DNA of 64,000 bases from Flavobacteriales bacterium UBA7468. Lineage in GTDB: Bacteria; Bacteroidota; Bacteroidia; Flavobacteriales_D; Crocinitomicaceae. How positions within the stretch are numbered: position 1 is the stretch's first letter; each line of letters opens with the position of its first letter. The DNA is taken from assembly GCA_002478565.1 (NCBI GenBank), contig DLPC01000022.1:557-64556 (forward strand), in the 5' to 3' direction. The notes beneath the pieces were generated by a model. It made no database searches and had not been told where the DNA came from. It saw only the letters and a program-made list of their open reading frames with translations. Shown piece after piece: positions 35,398-43,841 of this stretch. A program made the translations under genes and the position numbers.

Positions 35398-36219
35398 TTA
35401 ACCTCTCATCGCGCGTAACATGTTACCGTATACGTTGTTCAAATCTGTAAGATTTTGAGACAACATGGCCATGTTTTCACGGTAAGAAGCTGTATCCTTA
35501 GCTGAAGCAGCTAGATCTGCCATGATTGTTTTAATATTTTCTTGTAGGCTACTCATTTGTGTCATGCTTTCAAGATAATCTTGTGAAGACTTCAATTGAA
35601 GCTCGTAAACGTTGTTGAGGGCGCCAAGGTTTTGACCTAATTTTTGCATTTCTGCACCAAAATTACCTTGACCTTCACCAGCGATTCCCGCGATTGCAGA
35701 CGCTGAAGCAGCATATTGTTCTGTCAATTTGCTCAATCCAGCAGAAGCTGTCTCTAAACTTTTCACATAAGAATCAGTTGCACCAGCAGCTGTAGAAACA
35801 GCACCTAAAGACTTCGCGTTCTCCGCTAAGTTTGTCATGCCGTCTTTTAATTTAGCTAATAATGACTGGTCGATACCTGCTTTGTCCAATTCTTTAGCCA
35901 ATTGGTCAGCAGCGCCACCGCCACCCATTCCACCTTTTTTCAAAAGTGGTAATAAACGATTTTCATCGTTGTTTTCGTCAACTCCTAATTCTGGGAAAAC
36001 ACGTGTCCAGTCTACTTCTTCATGAAGCGGCTCCATTGCAATAAATGCGAAGATTGCAGCTTCTGTAATCAAACCAACGATCAACATTTGGTCAGCACCT
36101 GGCCAGTGCATGATTTTAAATAATGCACCCAAGATTACTACAGATGCTCCGTAACCTGTTACGTACTTTGTAATTAATTTGTACTTGCGTGATGCAAAAA
36201 ATCCACCATTACCACTCAT
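35398..36219 (-). CDS. gldL: T9SS motor component GldL / PorL
   Basis: A 273-residue inner-membrane protein that forms the proton-driven rotary stator with GldM. Two spans (about 19-37 and 45-63) carry ILGALFKIMHWPG with K35 and H38, and the glutamate E53 in GLITEAAIF, at the place of the charged residues shown to matter in Flavobacterium GldL. The long cytoplasmic tail is helical (coiled-coil-like) with alanine-rich repeats. The usual length is about 215-310 residues. Confidence 0.97.
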   Translation of the reverse strand: MSGNGGFFASRKYKLITKYVTGYGASVVILGALFKIMHWPGADQMLIVGLITEAAIFAFIAMEPLHEEVDWTRVFPELGVDENNDENRLLPLLKKGGMGGGGAADQLAKELDKAGIDQSLLAKLKDGMTNLAENAKSLGAVSTAAGATDSYVKSLETASAGLSKLTEQYAASASAIAGIAGEGQGNFGAEMQKLGQNLGALNNVYELQLKSSQDYLESMTQMSSLQENIKTIMADLAASAKDTASYRENMAMLSQNLTDLNNVYGNMLRAMRG

Positions 36220-36270
36220 AATTTTTGTTTTTTAGAATTAGAAATTAAATTGTTAGTTGTTTATAGTTGT

Positions 36271-38355
36271 TTAGTTTAGGATAATATCTGTTTGAATCTC
36301 TTCTCCGTTTTCTTGCTCGATATCTTTACCACCTCGACCTAAATGAGTCATGGTGTTACGGAAACCAATATAGCTTTTTGCTGTATCTTGGAATTCATAA
36401 GTTCTTGTTGCGTTCATGAGGTAATAACCAATATCTTTCCAGGAACCACCGCGAATTACCTTACGTTTTTTGGCTGGCGCATCACCATCTTTTGCATCGT
36501 ATTCAAAATCCTGTGATAGATCGTGAGCAAACTCATAAGTAGATTCGTCATATGCAGTAGAACACCACTCAGCTACGTTTCCGGCCATACAGAAAAGTCC
36601 AAAAGCGTTAGGGTTGTAGGAATATACTTTTACAGTGTAGAAACCACCATCTTCAAAGTAACGACCACGCATTGGCTTAAAGTTAGCCAAGAAACAACCA
36701 TTTTCGTTACGGATGTAAGGACCACCCCATGGGAATTGAGCCATATCGAGGTCACCTCGTGCACCGCGCTCCCACTCAGATTCTGTTGGTAAGCGGAAAT
36801 CATTTACAAAAAGGTCTCCGTTAGATTGCAACCAAGAATGGAAAATTTGAGTTCTCCAAACCGAGAATGCTTTAGCTTGAGTCCAAGTTACACCAACAAC
36901 TGGATAGTTGTCATAGGCCGTATTCCAAAAATAGTTTTGAGCCATTGGTGAGTTATTTGAGTAAGTGAAGTCTCTCACCCAGCACAAGGTATCAGGATAT
37001 ACGTGAATACGTTCTTTGATAATGAAACGTGAACGATCAGAGTGCCCACGAATGGCATTATGTGAACCTTTGCTATTGGCAAAACCCATATCTAAATCTT
37101 GACCTGGATTTTGTAGAACAGTCCCTTCATAGCTGTTGATGTTATTCAAACTTAGGTTTTCAACCTTGCCATTGTCATCAACGATTGGCTGACCGTTTTC
37201 ATCTTGCGGAACTACTTTTCCGGTAGTTTCATCCACCCAAACCTTACTCGTGTTTTGGTCCATGGTCATGAGGGTAGCTCGGTGGTTATCGATCGTTTTT
37301 TGATCTTTACCTACCGGTTCTCTTGGACTACGCTTCGCCAAATCTGGATCGCCATCAATATCGTAAGCCACACCGGCTTTCCTTGACTCGGGAACTGGAT
37401 TGATTTTACCTCTGCGCGCAGCTTCTTTGTAATCGATCCAGTAGTAATCAAAGTACAATAAGCGGGTATCTATTTCTCTACGATTGTAGAAGCGCTCTGC
37501 TTCACTTAGATACATATCAGACAACATAAATGCTACCTCAGGATCTTCGTAGTCAATTTCTTCTAACCAATTTAAAGTGAAGTATTTGCGGTTATCAATA
37601 CGGCCACCTTGCGTGTATTTTACTTTGCTACTCGCAGATTTTTCGTCTTTTTTATCCGCTTCTCCACCTTTTTTCTTGTCTCCCTTGAAAGCATACATTG
37701 CAAAAATACCTGCCAGTTCGTCGTCAGTGATAACAACACCCTTTTCGGTGTCGGCATTTTTTGCTTTGAAATCGAAAGTGAGGCCATTTACAAGTTCTTT
37801 CGGTTTTACCTTTGCTTTAGTATTACCTTTTGTACCATCCATTTCACCCATCAAGGCAAGAATAGTAAGGTCAACATTTGCATTATTGGCTGAGTCCATG
37901 AAAAGTTGGAACGGTGAATTTCCACCCTGTACGTCAGAACCTGCGTTCACGAGTGTGCGGTAAGGTTCTCTGAAGAAATTATCAGGAACATTTACCCAAC
38001 GTTCAGCCTCTTCACCAGCACTACGGCGATAAAGTTTCTCACGGGCAATTGAATCGCGCACCCAATGTACAAATTGGCGGTATTCGTTGTTCGAAATTTC
38101 TGTTGCATCCATGTAAAAGGCAGGGACAGATACAGTTCGCTTACGCGCTGTATGGAAGCCCATGATGTCTTCATCATCTTCTCCTGCTTGGAATGCTCCT
38201 GAGGGAACATAAACCATACCCTGTGGCATCTTGCCAGGGCCTAATACGTCCGGATACCAGGTGTCTCTACCACTCACACCTACTAAATTTCCTTCAATGT
38301 CGCTACAAGCGTACATGAAGCTAAGAACAAATAGAAAACTAAATAATTTTTTCAT
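36271..38355 (-). CDS. gldK: T9SS lipoprotein GldK / PorK, with large insertions
   Basis: A 694-residue outer-membrane lipoprotein (lipidated Cys17 in FMYAC) that forms the periplasmic T9SS ring with GldN. It has the formylglycine-generating-enzyme-like fold: GMVYVPSGAFQAGEDDE, FYMDATEISNNEYRQFVHWV, then NYFWNTAYDNYPVVGVTWTQ and the C-terminal RVIRGGSWKD region. GldK is usually about 450-500 residues. The extra length lies in two blocks, about residues 110-255 and 325-445, which are charged and low in hydrophobic residues (for example FKGDKKKGGEADKKDEK). First gene of gldKLMN. Confidence 0.96.
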   Translation of the reverse strand: MKKLFSFLFVLSFMYACSDIEGNLVGVSGRDTWYPDVLGPGKMPQGMVYVPSGAFQAGEDDEDIMGFHTARKRTVSVPAFYMDATEISNNEYRQFVHWVRDSIAREKLYRRSAGEEAERWVNVPDNFFREPYRTLVNAGSDVQGGNSPFQLFMDSANNANVDLTILALMGEMDGTKGNTKAKVKPKELVNGLTFDFKAKNADTEKGVVITDDELAGIFAMYAFKGDKKKGGEADKKDEKSASSKVKYTQGGRIDNRKYFTLNWLEEIDYEDPEVAFMLSDMYLSEAERFYNRREIDTRLLYFDYYWIDYKEAARRGKINPVPESRKAGVAYDIDGDPDLAKRSPREPVGKDQKTIDNHRATLMTMDQNTSKVWVDETTGKVVPQDENGQPIVDDNGKVENLSLNNINSYEGTVLQNPGQDLDMGFANSKGSHNAIRGHSDRSRFIIKERIHVYPDTLCWVRDFTYSNNSPMAQNYFWNTAYDNYPVVGVTWTQAKAFSVWRTQIFHSWLQSNGDLFVNDFRLPTESEWERGARGDLDMAQFPWGGPYIRNENGCFLANFKPMRGRYFEDGGFYTVKVYSYNPNAFGLFCMAGNVAEWCSTAYDESTYEFAHDLSQDFEYDAKDGDAPAKKRKVIRGGSWKDIGYYLMNATRTYEFQDTAKSYIGFRNTMTHLGRGGKDIEQENGEEIQTDIILN

Positions 38356-38400
38356 TCGTTTGTTTTTGGTTCTGACCTACTCCCAATTTAACTTGCTACA

Positions 38401-38420
38401 GGTATAACTTCGGGTATAAC
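38401..38420. repeat. Direct repeat GTTATACC in the gldK leader
   Basis: On the minus strand GTTATACC occurs at 38413-38420 and 38401-38408, separated by CGAA, a repeat unit of 12 bases, 46-65 bases before the gldK ATG. One copy overlaps the CGTT of a possible ECF promoter (38418-38444). It may be a binding site for a regulator; no palindrome is formed. Confidence 0.4.
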
Positions 38421-38444
38421 GTAAGAACAATAAAAATGGTTACA
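38418..38444 (-). promoter_or_regulatory. Weak ECF-type promoter candidate before gldK
   Basis: On the minus strand TGTAAC (38439-38444), 17 bases, CGTT (38418-38421). It differs from the three good sites in the window by one base of spacing and the last base. No TAnnTTTG box was found between porP and gldK, so some other promoter must serve the operon unless it is read from porP. Confidence 0.35.
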
Positions 38445-38455
38445 CTTTTTTCCTC

Positions 38456-39409
38456 CTATAACCAACGAGGGTGTCTTGCTTTCGTCTTTGGTGGCGGCGG
38501 CAAGAAATAACAATATTTCACAAATAATTCATGAGAACCTCTTGAGATACTTGCAAGTTTGTTAATGTTGATATCGTAAGCATAGCCTACATTGAAATTT
38601 TCCATTGGAGAATAACCAGCCATAATTGCAATCGCATCAGAAGTTCTAAATGTGAGACCACCATATGCTTGGTTACCCCCAAGCTCCATCATGTAGCGGG
38701 CATTGAGGTCCATTGAATATTTGATAAGATCTGTTCGGACCAAAGTTTGAATATCGATGTTGTTGCCTGTTCCAAATGCGTCTTTGACAACATAGCCTCC
38801 CATGATGTAGTAATGACGTGCTGTTTGGAAAGAAAGCGCAAGATTGGTTGGATCTGCAGCAAGGTCGGATTCTGATAAGTGAGTAGTTGAAAACCCAGCG
38901 TAGTAATTTTTGGCTTGAAAATAGAGCCCAAAGTTTGCGTCAATGGATGTTGCGGAAAAACCAACGGGTAATGACGGATCTGGAACGCCTGTAGGTGGCA
39001 CCCACGTAGGATCCATACCATAATTCATAAAACCGATACCAACCCCTATTCCGAGGACACCTACTCTGCCGATTTGCAATGGATAAGAGTAATTGACCAA
39101 CATAGTGTTTTGGCGAGCAAAACCAATTGCATCATGATAAAAATTGACACCTATACCACCCGGAAAAAAACGTGTTAAGTTGCCTTCTACATTGAGGATA
39201 GCGGAGTTTGGAGCTCCATTCACCTTGTCCCACTGATTGCGATAAATGGAAGTGGCACAAAAACCGTTGTACATATCGATACCGGTTTTACCAGGGTTGA
39301 TGCTCATTTTGTCAAACATGAAATGAGTGACAAGCTTATCTTGCTGGGCATATGATGCAAACAGCAAAATAGAGAAAGCAGCAGTTAATAATCTGTTATT
39401 CAATAGCAT
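38456..39409 (-). CDS. porP: T9SS outer-membrane protein, PorP/SprF family
   Basis: A 317-residue outer-membrane protein with signal peptide (ILLFASYA-Q) and a 14-stranded barrel pattern. Signatures are FMFDKMSINPGKTG (the family's N-terminal strand), SIYRNQWDKVNGAPNS and, at the C-terminal end, RGSHELFVKYCYFLP. PorP/SprF proteins accept T9SS cargo at the surface and are needed for type B sorted proteins. The gene lies 100 bases before gldK on the same strand, the classic order porP-gldK-gldL-gldM-gldN. Confidence 0.95.
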   Translation of the reverse strand: MLLNNRLLTAAFSILLFASYAQQDKLVTHFMFDKMSINPGKTGIDMYNGFCATSIYRNQWDKVNGAPNSAILNVEGNLTRFFPGGIGVNFYHDAIGFARQNTMLVNYSYPLQIGRVGVLGIGVGIGFMNYGMDPTWVPPTGVPDPSLPVGFSATSIDANFGLYFQAKNYYAGFSTTHLSESDLAADPTNLALSFQTARHYYIMGGYVVKDAFGTGNNIDIQTLVRTDLIKYSMDLNARYMMELGGNQAYGGLTFRTSDAIAIMAGYSPMENFNVGYAYDININKLASISRGSHELFVKYCYFLPPPPKTKARHPRWL

Positions 39410-39489
39410 AAGCTTGGTTTAGCATGTAAGTAACAGGCGTATTTTCATAGAATACGACAGTTTAAGGTGCTAAAGTAAGGAATTCTTAG

Positions 39490-39520
39490 CAAAAATAAAA
39501 AGCTTTTTCTCGTAAAAAGC
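39490..39520 (-). terminator. Intrinsic terminator after the arginase-like gene
   Basis: Minus strand GCTTTTT and AAAAAGC form a 7-base stem around ACGAG, followed directly by TTTTTATTTTT. It lies one base after the stop codon of the gene at 39522-40664, separating that operon from porP. Confidence 0.7.
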
Positions 39521-39521
39521 A

Positions 39522-40664
39522 TCATCCTAATTTCTGATATGTCTTCCACCAAAGGTCTGGCAATTCATTTTTCATGGCTGCATCATAATCTTCTTTATCA
39601 CACGGAACCATGTGATGCCTTTCATATTTTGAACCACTTTGAGGAGGATAAGGCACCTCCATCCACCACCTTGCAGACTTATTGCTTTTATAAAAAATAA
39701 GCGTGCGATTCACCTCGTCCATAAATACACTAAACTTGGTGTAATCCGCTTTAGAACCAAATGGGAAGTCAGCAACTCGCGCAAAATAGCCTTGTAGAAA
39801 GTACCAAATTCCCTCAGCTAGAAGGGCCGTTCCAATTGGCGTTAATTTTTGCTCGTTAAAAAAACCGATGCAACTTACTTTATCGGCTATGCCTGCATAT
39901 TTTGTGATTTGACAAAATTGAGCAGCAGTGAAGCCATTTGGCGCGCCATTATTTGAACCCAAATCTGAAGCTTTGATGGATTGAAGGTCCACACTAATGA
40001 TGTCGGCATTTCTCAAATGAGGCTCGGCCTTTCGAAAATCTTGATTGAATTCACCTAGTCTGCAAATATCAAAGAATAGTTTTTCAAAAAGTTCATGTGC
40101 ACCTGCATCAGCAAAGGGCTGTTGAAACCCGACAGCGGCATGATTGAATAAATAACAAGGTCTTCTTGTAATAATATGACTCAAGAAATTTCCAGAATCA
40201 AGTTCAGTATGAGGCTCGCCAATATCCAAACCACGATCAACAGAACAAGTATTTACCAACTGTTCGAGCTGTTCGTAACCTAAATAAAGCGCCATGGTGA
40301 GGTCTTGGCTACCTCCAACAATAATCGGAACGATGTTGTTTTTTACCAATTCTGCAACAACACTCGCCACCGCAAAATATGTGTCTTCAATGGATGCTCC
40401 GGGTAAAATCGTGCCCAGATCATATACTTTTTTATTCCAATTGACCTCAGGGTGTAATGCGTAAAAATGAGCTCTGAAATCAATATTCTGTTCAAATCCT
40501 GGTTGCTGAGCGCCACGGTATTCAGGCACCTCAAAAATGGCACAACCTGGCTGATCTAAATCCGGGAATTGATCGATGTGCGCATCAATAAAAGACCCAA
40601 TTTGAGCAGTCTTGTATTCAGCTTGAATGGCTAATGGTTGGAAATAGATAGATAAGTCTTTCAT
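39522..40664 (-). CDS. Degenerate arginase/formimidoylglutamase-fold protein
   Basis: A 380-residue protein of the ureohydrolase fold that lacks most of the metal ligands. In place of GGDHS it has GGSQD (117-121, Q120 for His), in place of DAHxD it has DRGLD (143-147, Gly for His), and in place of DxD it has DLQ (226-228). Relatives next to T9SS or topA genes in Bacteroidota are usually named formimidoylglutamase. Loss of two histidines and one aspartate argues that it is not an active two-metal hydrolase. It overlaps the pyrophosphohydrolase gene by 4 bases. Confidence 0.85.
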   Translation of the reverse strand: MKDLSIYFQPLAIQAEYKTAQIGSFIDAHIDQFPDLDQPGCAIFEVPEYRGAQQPGFEQNIDFRAHFYALHPEVNWNKKVYDLGTILPGASIEDTYFAVASVVAELVKNNIVPIIVGGSQDLTMALYLGYEQLEQLVNTCSVDRGLDIGEPHTELDSGNFLSHIITRRPCYLFNHAAVGFQQPFADAGAHELFEKLFFDICRLGEFNQDFRKAEPHLRNADIISVDLQSIKASDLGSNNGAPNGFTAAQFCQITKYAGIADKVSCIGFFNEQKLTPIGTALLAEGIWYFLQGYFARVADFPFGSKADYTKFSVFMDEVNRTLIFYKSNKSARWWMEVPYPPQSGSKYERHHMVPCDKEDYDAAMKNELPDLWWKTYQKLG

Positions 40665-41053
40665 TGACCTAAGATTTTAGCAATATCTGGCTTGAAATAT
40701 AGTGCCGACTTTAGTACTTTACCATCTTCTCGATAAATTGGTTTGCCATTTTCATCGAGTTTAGACATGTTGGAACGTTGTATTTCATTGAATATTGGTT
40801 CGATCATATCTTGCAGTCCATGACGGAGTATGGTGCCACACAAGATATAAAGCTGATCACCGAGTGCATCTGCAATTTCAACTAAATCGCCATTTTTAGC
40901 CGCTTCTAAATATTCCTCGTTTTCCTCTTTCATGAGGTTGTATCGCAATTCGACATCTGCAGCGCTGAGTGCAGCTGTAGGATGTTCATTGTTTTGAATT
41001 CCAAAAGCGTCGTGGAATCGTGCTACTTCGGAAATGATGTTTTTAAATTCCAT
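40661..41053 (-). CDS. MazG/PRA-PH-like nucleotide pyrophosphohydrolase
   Basis: A 130-residue all-alpha enzyme of the MazG-like group. Helix motifs are KEENEEYLEA (E-E-x-x-E) and DALGDQLYILCG (D-x-x-x-D), which bind Mg2+ and the nucleotide diphosphate. The C-terminal LYFKPDIAKIL is typical of a phosphoribosyl-ATP pyrophosphohydrolase-like family in phage and bacteria. Its function is likely housecleaning of nucleotides; no his operon is nearby, so histidine synthesis is unlikely. It lies 2 bases after the E1 gene. Confidence 0.85.
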   Translation of the reverse strand: MEFKNIISEVARFHDAFGIQNNEHPTAALSAADVELRYNLMKEENEEYLEAAKNGDLVEIADALGDQLYILCGTILRHGLQDMIEPIFNEIQRSNMSKLDENGKPIYREDGKVLKSALYFKPDIAKILGQ

Positions 41054-41055
41054 GG

Positions 41056-43119
41056 TTAGTAGTTAAGTAATTTGGAAATAGCCGCTTGTACTTTTTGGGC
41101 ATTTGGCAACATAGCGGCTTCAAGTGTTGAATTGAGCGGAATAGCAGGTGCATCTACTGAAGCTACTATTTCAATTGGTGCATCAAGATGCTCAAAACAC
41201 AAACGTTGCAAGCGGCCTGCCAAACCGAGCGTAAATGTATTTTCAATGGATTCTTCTGTTACCATTAATATTTTGCTGTGGCGTTCGCAAAGTGCCATCA
41301 TGGCATCCATATCTAACGGATTGATACTTCTGAGATCCAAGATTTCTACCTGTCCTTCAAATGACGCTGCTGCTTCTATAGACCAGTAGACTCCTCTTCC
41401 ATATGTAATTATACCAATAGAATTGCCTTTTGTCAAGTTTTCAACATTTGCTTCTTGTACGACTCTCGCTTTACCAATAGGCACAATATAATCGGCGCTT
41501 GGCTCAGTACTCATCGCACCTTCGGTTCCCGGTATTTTTGACCAATAAAGTCCTTTGTGTTCAAGAATCACTACCGGGTTTGGGTCGTAGAAGGCTGCTT
41601 TGAGCAAGCCTTTGAGGTCCGCACCAGTTGAAGGATATACGACTTTGATGCCGCGAATATTAGCCAAAACAGATTCCACACTTGATGAATGGTAAGGACC
41701 TCCCGATCCGTAGGCGCCAATCGGAACTCGGATCACGCAAGAAACCGGCCATTTACCATTGGAAAGATAATTAGATCTTGAAACCTCAGTAAAAAGCTGA
41801 TTAAGACCTGGCCATATGTAATCTGCGAATTGAACCTCAACAATTGGTTTGAGACCAACCGCTGACATTCCGACAGTAGAACCAATAATAAATGCCTCTT
41901 GTATTGGGGTATTAAACACGCGATTGTCTCCAAAAGTCTGGGCCAAAGTAGCAGCTTCGCGAAACACACCTCCCAAACGGCCTCCGACATCTTGCCCATA
42001 AAGGAGTGCTTCTGGGTGTTGCTCCATGATTTCGCGCATGGCGAACAAAGCGGAGTCAACCATGACGGTTTTTTTCTTGCCTTGAGGAGCACGCTCACCC
42101 AATTCTTCGGTAACAGGAGTTGGTGCAAAAATGTGATCCTGAATGGACGTAGGGTCTGGGTCTGGGGCCTGCAAGGCTTGCTCATAAGCAGCATCAATGT
42201 CTTTGCGAACTTGTGCTTCTAGATTGATGAATTCAGCCAAGCGAACACCTAGGTCTTCGAGTGCTGTTTTTAATTTTGGATAAGGATCTTGTAGGGCTGC
42301 CTCTTCGAGGTCATCTCGGTACCATTCTTTTCTAACGCCTGAAGTGTGGTGTCCTAGTAGCGGAACTTTGGCATGTATAAGAAAAGGTCTTCTTTCTGTT
42401 CTACAGAGTTGAAAGACCTCTTCTATGGTTTGGTAACAGGCCCAGAAATCAGTGCCGTCTAAAGTTCGAGCTTCGATGCCATGAAAGCCTTTGATGTATT
42501 CAGAAATGTCTTGTGCCCTTGTTTCTTTGGCATTTGCAGAGATATCCCAACCGTTGTCTTGAACAAGATAAATAATGGGGAATTGTTTCAAAGCTGCCAT
42601 TTGAAAAGCCTCAGAAACCTCTCCCTCTGTGCATGATGCATCGCCCAATGAACATACTACCACAGGTGCATCCGTAGAAGTCCAATCAGCAATGCCCGTT
42701 TTTTCTTTGTACTGTATGCCCATTGCAATGCCGGTAGTGGGGATGGCTTGCATGCCGGTAGCTGAAGATTGGTGGGGTATTTTTGGTAATTCTGGTCTAT
42801 TTAATGAAGGGTGTGAATAATAGGTCCGGCCTCCGGAAAATGGATCGTCTTTTTTGGCAAAAACTTGTAACATCAATTCTTCGGGCTTCATGCCTATGCC
42901 TAACAAAATACTGTCGTCACGGTAATAGGGAGAAACCCAATCTTGAGGCTTGAGCTGCATCCCTACTGCCAATTGTATGGCTTCGTGGCCGCGTGAAGTA
43001 GCATGCACATATTTGGCTGTAACTTCTTTGTTTTGCTCGTATTTTTCGGCCATAGTTTTCGCTGTACACATGAGTTCAAATGCACGCCAACTGAGCTCCT
43101 TTTGCTTTGATTTTGACAT
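41056..43119 (-). CDS. 2-oxoacid dehydrogenase E1, fused alpha and beta chains
   Basis: A 687-residue thiamine-diphosphate enzyme, the first part of a branched-chain or related 2-oxoacid dehydrogenase complex. The alpha region (about 1-320) has SRGHEAIQLAVG, YYRDDSILLGIG and the cofactor motif GDASCTEGEVSEAF...VQDNGWDIS. The beta region (about 345-687) has YGQDVGGRLGGVF, ADYIWPGLNQL, GGPYHSSSVES and KILMVTEESIENTF. The two chains are normally separate proteins; the fused form is common in Bacteroidota. E2 and E3 are not in the window. It starts after the box at 43138-43145. Confidence 0.94.
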   Translation of the reverse strand: MSKSKQKELSWRAFELMCTAKTMAEKYEQNKEVTAKYVHATSRGHEAIQLAVGMQLKPQDWVSPYYRDDSILLGIGMKPEELMLQVFAKKDDPFSGGRTYYSHPSLNRPELPKIPHQSSATGMQAIPTTGIAMGIQYKEKTGIADWTSTDAPVVVCSLGDASCTEGEVSEAFQMAALKQFPIIYLVQDNGWDISANAKETRAQDISEYIKGFHGIEARTLDGTDFWACYQTIEEVFQLCRTERRPFLIHAKVPLLGHHTSGVRKEWYRDDLEEAALQDPYPKLKTALEDLGVRLAEFINLEAQVRKDIDAAYEQALQAPDPDPTSIQDHIFAPTPVTEELGERAPQGKKKTVMVDSALFAMREIMEQHPEALLYGQDVGGRLGGVFREAATLAQTFGDNRVFNTPIQEAFIIGSTVGMSAVGLKPIVEVQFADYIWPGLNQLFTEVSRSNYLSNGKWPVSCVIRVPIGAYGSGGPYHSSSVESVLANIRGIKVVYPSTGADLKGLLKAAFYDPNPVVILEHKGLYWSKIPGTEGAMSTEPSADYIVPIGKARVVQEANVENLTKGNSIGIITYGRGVYWSIEAAASFEGQVEILDLRSINPLDMDAMMALCERHSKILMVTEESIENTFTLGLAGRLQRLCFEHLDAPIEIVASVDAPAIPLNSTLEAAMLPNAQKVQAAISKLLNY

Positions 43120-43137
43120 TTTGTTGATTCAGAGAGA

Positions 43138-43145
43138 CAAATATA
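43138..43145 (-). promoter_or_regulatory. TAnnTTTG box of the E1 gene
   Basis: TATATTTG on the minus strand, 18 bases before the E1 ATG at 43119, in the divergent gap shared with miaE. Confidence 0.55.
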
Positions 43146-43172
43146 AGCATTGCCAATACATCTCACCCTTGT

Positions 43173-43200
43173 TTGATTCTTTCAGACTTTGGTATTTTTG
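43173..43200 (+). promoter_or_regulatory. Promoter of miaE
   Basis: TTG (43173-43175), 17 bases, TATTTTTG (43193-43200), a full match to the Bacteroidota housekeeping promoter, 14 bases before the ATG at 43215. It excludes the upstream in-frame ATG at 43173 as the true start. Confidence 0.75.
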
Positions 43201-43214
43201 TCAAAAAAATCAAA

Positions 43215-43805
43215 ATGCTGGGATTAAAAATGGCAACTGACCCTCGTTGGGTTCAAATTGTAGAGCGCAATATTGAAGAAATTCTTGTGGACCACGCTTA
43301 CTGTGAACAGAAGGCAGCGAGTAATGCCATATCAATGATAGTGCAATACCCGCACTATGCTGATTTAGTGGCTGCCATGAGTGCCATTTGTAAAGAAGAA
43401 ATGGAGCATTTTGAGTTGGTGCATCAAAAACTACAGGAACGAGGGCTTAAGTTAGGCTTTGAAAGAAAAGATCCTTATGTCAATGACCTAGCCCAATACC
43501 TAAAACACACCAAAGCCAATAATACACCAGATGGTGTTTTTGTGAATAAAATGTTATTTGCCGCCATGATTGAGGCCAGAAGTTGTGAACGGTTCAAAAT
43601 CCTTTCTGAAGAAATTGCCGACGAAGATCTTAGGAACTTCTACAGAGGACTGATGGAAAGTGAAGCCAGGCACTATACGACATTTCTTGGTTTTGCAAGA
43701 AAATATAGCAACGGTATTGACGTAGATGCCGCTTGGAAAGAATTTTTGGCCTTTGAGGCTGAACTAATGGCAAGCTATGGTAAAAAAGAAACGATGCACG
43801 GTTAG
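43215..43805 (+). CDS. miaE: tRNA-(ms2io6A)-hydroxylase
   Basis: A 196-residue di-iron enzyme that hydroxylates the isopentenyl group of ms2i6A37 in tRNA. The ferritin-like four-helix pattern carries E-x-x-H motifs in KEEMEHFELVHQ and ESEARHYTTF, plus IEARSCERF between them. Length is typical. An ATG at 43230 is an alternative start. The final codons and stop lie inside a hairpin that serves as terminator for the opposite strand (43782-43817). Confidence 0.93.
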   Translation: MLGLKMATDPRWVQIVERNIEEILVDHAYCEQKAASNAISMIVQYPHYADLVAAMSAICKEEMEHFELVHQKLQERGLKLGFERKDPYVNDLAQYLKHTKANNTPDGVFVNKMLFAAMIEARSCERFKILSEEIADEDLRNFYRGLMESEARHYTTFLGFARKYSNGIDVDAAWKEFLAFEAELMASYGKKETMHG

Positions 43806-43817
43806 ATGCATCGTTTC
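43782..43817 (-). terminator. Intrinsic terminator inside the end of miaE
   Basis: GAAACGATGCA and TGCATCGTTTC form a perfect 11-base stem around an 8-base loop that contains the miaE stop codon (43803-43805). Read on the minus strand it is followed by TTTTTT (43782-43787), so it ends transcripts of the beta-barrel gene. The plus-strand side has only an A-run. Confidence 0.85.
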
Positions 43818-43841
43818 AAAAAATGGTGGTGCTAGACTAAT

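Noticed and set aside
37577..37963. Open frames opposite gldK
   Set aside because: They are shadows of the lysine- and acid-rich gldK insert and have no family features.
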